Assembly: GCA_964368275.1 (NCBI GenBank)
Contig: CAYJAQ010000044.1
Span: 1 to 10,231 of the forward strand
Direction: 5' to 3'
DNA: 10,231 nt
Origin: CAYJAQ01 sp964368275
GTDB taxonomy: Bacteria > Bacillota_I > Bacilli_A > ML615J-28 > CAG-313
The notes beneath the pieces are model-generated. The model was not told where the DNA came from, did not search any database, and saw only the letters and a list, made by a program, of their open reading frames with translations. The position numbers and the translations under genes were made by a program. Below, in pieces: positions 5,899 through 10,231 of this stretch; the first letter of the stretch is position 1, and every line of letters begins with the position of its first letter.

Positions 5899-6659
5899 TG
5901 GCAAGTGATGTAAAGTTTATTAATGATGCTACTAGCATTGTAGTAGAAAAAAATCAAGAGTCAATTATTTATACTGCTTTAGATGCAAAACAATGTAATC
6001 TAGAAATACAGGTAAAACAAGGTGGCAATTTAGAATTGCTAACATATAATAATCAGAACGCTGAACTTTATATGCATGTGAATTTAGCAGAAAATACTAA
6101 TGTGAACATATATAATGTTGCTATTACTGATGAAGATATCAAGATGGATCTATTGGTTGATATGGGAAAGGCAAATGCTATTGTTAACATTATGAATGTA
6201 TATCTCGCTAATAAATCAGCGATTATTAATAGTGACATTAACATTAATCATTCCGTAGAATATACTAGTAGCAGTCTAGAAACATATGCTATTGCTAAAG
6301 ATTCAGCCAAAATTATTTTGAATAATAATGCTACTATTGTCAAGGGCGCTAAAAAGGCAATAGTACGTCAAAGTGCTAAAGGTCTTAATCTAGATCGCAA
6401 GGCATCGATTATTGCCCAACCCAATTTATTCATTGATGAATTTGATGTTGAAGCAGGACATTCTGCAGCGATAGGGTCTGTTAATAAAGAAGATTTATTT
6501 TATTTAATGAGTAGAGGATTAAATGAAAGTGAAGCTCGTAAGATAATAGTTATGGGTTTTGTTCAGCCACTATTAGATAAAATAAAAACAGCTGGTAATA
6601 GTCAAGCTGAAAAACTAAAGGAACAATTATTAGAGAGATTCTCTACCCAATTAAAGTAG
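5898..6659 (+). CDS. sufD: Short SufD, Fe-S cluster assembly scaffold subunit
   Basis: A 253-residue SufD that pairs with SufB and SufC in the cluster-building scaffold. The ATG at 5898 overlaps the sufC stop as TAATG and is preferred; an in-frame TTG at 5880 would add six residues but lies within sufC with no better ribosome site. The protein contains the beta-helix core and the conserved C-terminal helices (DLFYLMSRGL at 199-208, IIVMGF at 216-221) but lacks the N-terminal helical domain, being well short of the roughly 430 residues of E. coli or B. subtilis SufD. In the segment matching E. coli SufD DVKCSHGAT it reads DVEAGHSAA: His188 fits the functional His360, while the nearby Cys is Ala. 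No frameshift is visible upstream, so the short form looks native. Confidence 0.88.
   Translation: MASDVKFINDATSIVVEKNQESIIYTALDAKQCNLEIQVKQGGNLELLTYNNQNAELYMHVNLAENTNVNIYNVAITDEDIKMDLLVDMGKANAIVNIMNVYLANKSAIINSDININHSVEYTSSSLETYAIAKDSAKIILNNNATIVKGAKKAIVRQSAKGLNLDRKASIIAQPNLFIDEFDVEAGHSAAIGSVNKEDLFYLMSRGLNESEARKIIVMGFVQPLLDKIKTAGNSQAEKLKEQLLERFSTQLK
6498..6522 (+). repeat. Repeat copy 1 (sufD): 25-bp segment shared with sufB
   Basis: This stretch encodes the FYLMSRGL part of the SufD tail. It matches 9572-9596 in sufB at 23 of 25 bases, including 14 identical bases in a row (TTAATGAGTAGAGG). Confidence 0.8.
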
Positions 6660-6667
6660 GTGAAAAA

Positions 6668-7876
6668 ATGATAAACACAGAATTAATAAGAAAAGATTTT
6701 CCCGTTTTAACGAATAATCCTAAGTTAGCCTATTTAGATAATAGCGCGACTTCTTTGAAACCAACCTGTGTTATAAATAAGATAACTGAATATTATGAAC
6801 AATATGGTGTTAATGTTCACCGCGGTGTATACGGACTAAGTTATAAAGCTAGTGAGGAATATGAATCAACAAGAGAAGTAGTAGCTAGATTTATTAATGC
6901 ATCTACTGAAGAGGTTGTTTTCACACGAGGTGCTACTGATTCACTAAACATGATAGCTACTATGTTAAAAAGCAAAATAGCAAGTGGTGATGAGATAGTG
7001 ACTACAGAATTAGAACACCATAGCAGTGTTATGCCTTGGCAAGTAATCGCAAAGGAAAACAATGCCATACTAAAATATGTTCCATTGAATCAAAATGGGC
7101 GCATTACTATTGAAAATTTTGAAAAGACTTTAACATCAAAAACCAAAATAGTAGCTATTACATATATGTCAAATGTAATGGGATACATTACTCCAATAAA
7201 AGAGATAATAAAACTGGCTCATCAAGTTGGTGCTATAGTAGTTGTTGATGCAGCTCAAGCAGCTCCTCATATGAAAATTGATGTGAAAGATATTGACGCT
7301 GATTTCTTGGCCTTTTCAGCCCATAAAATGTTAGGGCCTACCGGGTTAGGCATATTATATGGTAAGTATCAATACTTGCAAGCTACTAATCCAATTGCTT
7401 TGGGTGGTGATATGAATGATGGTGTTGAATTATATGATGCCACATACAAGGATGCCCCACATAGATTCGAAGCTGGTACGCCAGCAATAGCTGAAGTAAT
7501 AGCATTTAAAGAAGCTATTAATTATTTAAATAACATTGGTATGGAGAATATCGCTAAACATGAACATGAATTATCAAAATATGTTATTGATAAAGTAAAA
7601 CAAATCCCTAATATAAAATTATACAATGAAACTGTTGAAACTGGTATTATATCTTTTAATATTGAGAATGTTCATCCACATGATGCCGCTAGTATTTTTG
7701 ATGAGTGCAATGTGGCACTAAGAGCAGGTCATCACTGTGCCCAACTAATTACGAGTTGGTTAGGATGTAATGGAACACTACGAGCATCTTTTTATTTCTA
7801 TAATGATTATAAAGATGCTGATCAATTTATTGATGCCCTTCAAAAAGCAGTAACATTTTTTAAGGAGTGGGAATAA
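6668..7876 (+). CDS. sufS: Cysteine desulfurase SufS
   Basis: A 402-residue PLP enzyme (class V aminotransferase fold, group II) that converts cysteine to alanine and holds the sulfur as a persulfide for SufU. The N-terminus has YLDNSATSLKP (22-32) and HRGVYGLS (51-58), both standard for SufS. The PLP-contacting ELEHHSS is at 114-120, DAAQAAPH at 194-201, the Schiff-base Lys at 220 in SAHKMLGPTG, RFEAGTP at 266-272, and the catalytic Cys357 in RAGHHCAQ. Length is as in B. subtilis SufS (about 406). The gene begins 8 bp after sufD with AGGTG 5 bases before the ATG, and its stop overlaps the sufU start as TAATG. Being next to SufU fits the known persulfide hand-over between these two proteins. 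Confidence 0.97.
   Translation: MINTELIRKDFPVLTNNPKLAYLDNSATSLKPTCVINKITEYYEQYGVNVHRGVYGLSYKASEEYESTREVVARFINASTEEVVFTRGATDSLNMIATMLKSKIASGDEIVTTELEHHSSVMPWQVIAKENNAILKYVPLNQNGRITIENFEKTLTSKTKIVAITYMSNVMGYITPIKEIIKLAHQVGAIVVVDAAQAAPHMKIDVKDIDADFLAFSAHKMLGPTGLGILYGKYQYLQATNPIALGGDMNDGVELYDATYKDAPHRFEAGTPAIAEVIAFKEAINYLNNIGMENIAKHEHELSKYVIDKVKQIPNIKLYNETVETGIISFNIENVHPHDAASIFDECNVALRAGHHCAQLITSWLGCNGTLRASFYFYNDYKDADQFIDALQKAVTFFKEWE
7862..7867 (+). promoter_or_regulatory. Ribosome binding site that decides the sufU start
   Basis: AAGGAG lies in the last codons of sufS, 8 bases before the ATG at 7876. It overlaps the alternative in-frame GTG at 7867, which rules that start out. Confidence 0.8.
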
Positions 7877-8328
7877 TGAACTCAGTAAATAATTTATATC
7901 GTCAAGTAATAGTTGAACATTATAAAAACCCACGCAATAAAGGTTTAAAAGAAGATAGCAAATATCATTCATTGCGACTTAAAAATCCATCGTGTGGAGA
8001 TGATGTTACAATCCAAGTGCTTGTTGAAGACGGTCTTGTAAAAGAAGTGCGTCATCAAGGGACAGGATGCTCAATATGCTGTGCATCCGCATCCGTTATG
8101 ACAGAGATTATAAAAGGCAAAACAATAAGCGAAGCAGAAAAAACAATTAATGCTTTTTACGCTTTAATTAAAGGTGAAACCCCAAGTGATGAAGATGAAT
8201 TAGATGAAGCAATCGCATTTGCAGGAGTAGCACAATTTCCTGCCCGCGTTAAATGTGCCACTCTTTCATGGAAAGCATTAGGCGCATTATTAGTCGGTGA
8301 AGACGGAGAGCGTGAAGTACATGAATAA
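7876..8328 (+). CDS. sufU: SufU, zinc-dependent sulfurtransferase partner of SufS
   Basis: A 150-residue cytoplasmic protein of the NifU/IscU fold, in the Gram-positive SufU branch. The zinc ligands are in place: Cys40 and Asp42 (NPSCGDD), Cys65 (GTGCS) and Cys127 (RVKCATLSWKAL). SufU uses this site to take the sulfur from SufS and pass it on to SufBCD. The insertion that sets SufU apart from IscU lies at roughly 95-115 (ALIKGETPSDEDELDE). The ATG at 7876 was chosen over an in-frame GTG at 7867, because AAGGAG (7862-7867) stands 8 bases before the ATG and would overlap the GTG. Two extra Cys, 68 and 69, follow the Cys65 ligand. The 3' end overlaps the sufB start by 8 bp. Confidence 0.95.
   Translation: MNSVNNLYRQVIVEHYKNPRNKGLKEDSKYHSLRLKNPSCGDDVTIQVLVEDGLVKEVRHQGTGCSICCASASVMTEIIKGKTISEAEKTINAFYALIKGETPSDEDELDEAIAFAGVAQFPARVKCATLSWKALGALLVGEDGEREVHE
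8305..8310 (+). promoter_or_regulatory. Ribosome binding site that decides the sufB start
   Basis: GGAGAG inside the 3' end of sufU is 10 bases ahead of the ATG at 8321. The alternative GTG at 8297 lies upstream of this site. Confidence 0.6.
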
Positions 8329-9724
8329 TAAAAAAGCAGACAATATTGTAACAGATTATAAATATGGATTTCATACAGAAGTTAAAAATGTCTATGATAC
8401 TGGTAAAGGTATTAACGAAGAGATTGTTCGCCAAATATCATTTCATAAAGGTGAACCTGAATGGATGACAGAAAAAAGAGTAAAGGCGTATCAAGAGTTT
8501 GCTAAAATGAAATGGCCCAATTTTGGACCAGAGATTAAAAATATTAACTTTGATGAATATACATATTATATTAAGTCAAGTGATAAAGTTGAATCTTCTT
8601 GGGAAGAAGTTCCTGATAAAATTAAGGATACTTTTGATCAACTAGGTATTATGGAAGCAGAACAAAAATATTTAGCTGGTGTATCTACTCAATTTGAGTC
8701 AGAAGTAGTTTATCATAACACAATTGAAGAACTTGAAAAATTAGGTGTATTATTCTGCGATACTGATACTGCTGTAAGAAAGTATCCGGAAATTGTAAAA
8801 GAATATTTTAGCAAAATTGTGCCATACACTGATAATATGTTTGCTGCTTTGAATACAGCTACTTGGTCAGGTGGATCATTTATATATATCCCTAAAGGTG
8901 TTAAGATAGAAAAACCACTACAATCTTATTTTCGAATTAATACTGAGCAAATGGGCCAATTTGAAAGAACACTTATTATTGTAGATGAAGGTGCTAGTTT
9001 AAATTATGTTGAAGGTTGTACTGCTCCAAAGTATTCGAAAGATTCACTTCATGCAGCAGTAGTTGAAATATATGTAAAGAGGGGTGGGTATTGCCGATAT
9101 TCGACTGTTCAAAACTGGTCTAACAATATCATTAACCTAGTTACAAAAAGAGCATATGTTGAAGCAGATGGTCATATGGAATGGATTGATGGTAATATAG
9201 GCTCAATGACCAATATGAAATATCCCGCTTGCATCTTAGCAGGTGAAAGAGCAAAAGGTACAACGATAACAATAGCTTTTGCTTCGAGTGGTCAATTTCA
9301 AGACACTGGTGCAAAGATGATTCATTTGGCTCCTAACACAACAAGTCAAATTATATCTAAATCAATTTGCCGCGGTGGTGGTAAAGTAAACTACAGAGGT
9401 CTCGTAAAGCATACTTCAAAAGCTGAAAATGCAAAATCACATATTGAATGTGATACCTTAATTTTAGACGAGATATCTACAAGCGATACAATACCGACAA
9501 ATACTGTGGAGAATGATACTTCGTATATAGAACATGAAGCAACTGTTTCAAAGGTAAACGAAGATCAATTGTTTTACTTAATGAGTAGAGGCTTAACAGA
9601 AGCACAAGCAACTGAAATGATTATCATGGGCTTTATTGAACCATTTGCTAAAGAATTGCCAATGGAATACGCAGTTGAATTAAACCAATTAATTAAACTT
9701 GAAATGCGTGGATCAATAGGCTAA
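8321..9724 (+). CDS. sufB: SufB, Fe-S cluster assembly scaffold subunit
   Basis: A 467-residue SufB, close to the 465 of B. subtilis; the ATG at 8321 is therefore preferred over an in-frame GTG at 8297. SufB accepts sulfur and, with SufD and SufC, assembles the nascent cluster. The N-terminal region has GFHTEV (16-21), GEPEWMTEKRVKAYQEF (44-60) and the ATWSGGSFIYIPKGV block (180-194). In the beta-helix, EGCTAP places Cys233 at the E. coli Cys254 position. Cys377 in ECDTLILDE fits E. coli Cys405, the cluster-linked residue, and Glu406 in IEHEAT fits Glu434. STSDTIPTN replaces the E. coli CGAHT segment, as in Gram-positive SufB. The tail DQLFYLMSRGLTE is nearly identical to that of the SufD here. 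It overlaps sufU by 8 bp and is the last gene of the operon. Confidence 0.97.
   Translation: MNNKKADNIVTDYKYGFHTEVKNVYDTGKGINEEIVRQISFHKGEPEWMTEKRVKAYQEFAKMKWPNFGPEIKNINFDEYTYYIKSSDKVESSWEEVPDKIKDTFDQLGIMEAEQKYLAGVSTQFESEVVYHNTIEELEKLGVLFCDTDTAVRKYPEIVKEYFSKIVPYTDNMFAALNTATWSGGSFIYIPKGVKIEKPLQSYFRINTEQMGQFERTLIIVDEGASLNYVEGCTAPKYSKDSLHAAVVEIYVKRGGYCRYSTVQNWSNNIINLVTKRAYVEADGHMEWIDGNIGSMTNMKYPACILAGERAKGTTITIAFASSGQFQDTGAKMIHLAPNTTSQIISKSICRGGGKVNYRGLVKHTSKAENAKSHIECDTLILDEISTSDTIPTNTVENDTSYIEHEATVSKVNEDQLFYLMSRGLTEAQATEMIIMGFIEPFAKELPMEYAVELNQLIKLEMRGSIG
9572..9596 (+). repeat. Repeat copy 2 (sufB): 25-bp segment shared with sufD
   Basis: This is the partner of 6498-6522 and encodes the same FYLMSRGL tail in SufB. 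The two differences are T/C and A/C. Confidence 0.8.
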
Positions 9725-9741
9725 TATTAGATTTAATAAAA

Positions 9742-9767
9742 AAAGCGTCTCAAAATTGAGACGCTTT
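9742..9767. terminator. Bidirectional terminator between sufB and the convergent XRE gene
   Basis: AAAGCGTCTCAA (9742-9753) and TTGAGACGCTTT (9756-9767) are perfect complements with two bases between them. On the plus strand only three T follow. On the minus strand the stem is followed by seven T in a row (complement of 9738-9744), so termination should be stronger for the leftward gene, while still serving sufB. Confidence 0.88.
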
Positions 9768-9781
9768 AGTCAAATTATAAT

Positions 9782-10054
9782 CTAATTGAAATACTTTTTA
9801 TATAGTTCATCTAATTCATGTTGAAAAGCTTTTAGCTTTTCCTCATCATAAATAGAGCGATTAACGCCTAATAGCTCATCAATGCTTATTCTAAGAATTT
9901 CAGATATTCGCTTAAGCTGACTAAGACTAGGTTCTTGGATACCTCTTTCAATTTTGGAATAATTAGATTGATTCATTGGAATTTGGTCAGCCATATCTTT
10001 TTGTGTCAAATCTAAATCTTCTCTTGCATTACGAATTCTAGTACCAAAGTTCAT
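9782..10054 (-). CDS. Small XRE-family helix-turn-helix transcriptional regulator
   Basis: A 90-residue DNA-binding protein on the minus strand. Residues 1-63 form one XRE/Cro-CI domain: NFGTRIRNAREDLDLTQKDM, then the turn and recognition helix (MNQSNYSKIERGIQEPS) and the closing helices through SIDELLG. The last 25 residues are a charged helix (YDEEKLKAFQHELDELYKKY), likely for dimerisation. No ligand domain is present. The ATG at 10054 is preferred, because AAGGTG lies 6 bases ahead; an in-frame GTG at 10063 overlaps that same site. The gene is convergent with sufB and shares its terminator, so it is not part of the suf operon; a role in suf control cannot be claimed. Its target could be its own AT-rich upstream region. 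Confidence 0.88.
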   Translation of the reverse strand: MNFGTRIRNAREDLDLTQKDMADQIPMNQSNYSKIERGIQEPSLSQLKRISEILRISIDELLGVNRSIYDEEKLKAFQHELDELYKKYFN

Positions 10055-10060
10055 TGCATT

Positions 10061-10066
10061 CACCTT
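10061..10066 (-). promoter_or_regulatory. Ribosome binding site that decides the XRE gene start
   Basis: CACCTT on the plus strand reads AAGGTG on the minus strand, 6 bases ahead of the ATG at 10054. The GTG start candidate at 10063 would lie within this site. Confidence 0.7.
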
Positions 10067-10231
10067 GCCTTTCAGTTTCTTATATAATAATATTATATCT
10101 TTTTTAACTATTAATTTTAATATATAGTTTTAAATAGACAACAAATTTATAATATAAGTTAAAAAGTAACTTCAATAAAACAAAAAACAATAAAAAGTAA
10201 CTATTAACTATATTTAGTATAACCATAAAAT
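10064..10231. other. Gene-free AT-rich upstream region of the XRE gene, with short repeats
   Basis: No coding frame is visible. TAAAAAGTAACT occurs twice, at 10160-10171 and 10191-10202, 31 bp apart. TAACTATTAA also occurs twice, at 10105-10114 and 10198-10207. AAGTTA (10156-10161) and TAACTT (10167-10172) form a dyad with a 5-base gap. These could be regulator sites or simply low-complexity sequence. Confidence 0.5.
10092..10120 (-). promoter_or_regulatory. Possible promoter of the XRE gene
   Basis: On the minus strand TATAAT (10097 down to 10092) is perfect, and TTAAAA (10120 down to 10115) stands 17 bp upstream, matching four of six bases of TTGACA. In so AT-rich a stretch chance matches are common, so the call is tentative. 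Confidence 0.4.

Noticed and set aside
8297..8320. GTG at 8297 as the sufB start
   Set aside because: It lies upstream of the GGAGAG site; the ATG at 8321 gives a length matching B. subtilis SufB.
1..10231. CRISPR arrays, tRNA or rRNA genes, insertion sequences
   Set aside because: No regular spaced repeats, no tRNA-like cloverleaf, no rRNA motifs and no transposase or terminal inverted repeats were seen.

Overview
The window looks like a chromosome segment from a low-GC Gram-positive lineage (Bacillota, or a relative of the Mollicutes such as Erysipelotrichia or Acholeplasma-like bacteria). It is very AT-rich. Its genes have AAGGAG-type ribosome binding sites, and the suf genes are in the Gram-positive order sufCDSUB, with SufU instead of IscU/SufA. 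Trp is written TGG throughout. Of the 13 genes here, nine stop at TAA, four at TAG and none at TGA. The genus cannot be named from this.

Region 1 (1-1446). The window opens inside the C-terminal end of an RHS-repeat protein. The RHS core motif ends at DPTG and is followed by about 189 residues of variable tip, the place where polymorphic toxins sit. A small gene overlapping the end by 7 bp is the candidate immunity gene. A 344-bp non-coding stretch follows, with a terminator near its end.

Region 2 (1388-3893). A near-consensus promoter (TTGACA, 17 bp, TATAAT) with a dyad in its spacer drives four tightly packed genes: a MerR-like YhbD-family regulator, a bactofilin-like beta-helical protein, and two unrecognised membrane proteins. 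A hairpin terminator closes the unit. The likely picture is an autoregulated, cell-envelope-associated cytoskeletal operon, but only the first two families are recognised.

Region 3 (3936-9767). An extended -10 promoter precedes an apbE lipoprotein gene (FAD:protein FMN transferase). Thirteen bp later comes sufC-sufD-sufS-sufU-sufB, with gaps or overlaps of -1, 8, -1 and -8 bp. SufS takes sulfur from cysteine, SufU relays it, and the SufBCD scaffold builds Fe-S clusters. The SufD is unusually short (253 residues). The catalytic and ligand residues I can check in SufC, SufS, SufU and SufB are present. A perfect 12-bp-arm hairpin closes the operon and also serves the convergent gene.

Region 4 (9768-10231). 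A small XRE-family repressor gene lies on the minus strand. Upstream of it is a gene-free AT-rich stretch with short repeats and one dyad.

The best candidates for something new are the RHS tip with its overlapping partner gene, the bactofilin and membrane-protein operon, and the joining of apbE to a suf operon with a minimal SufD.
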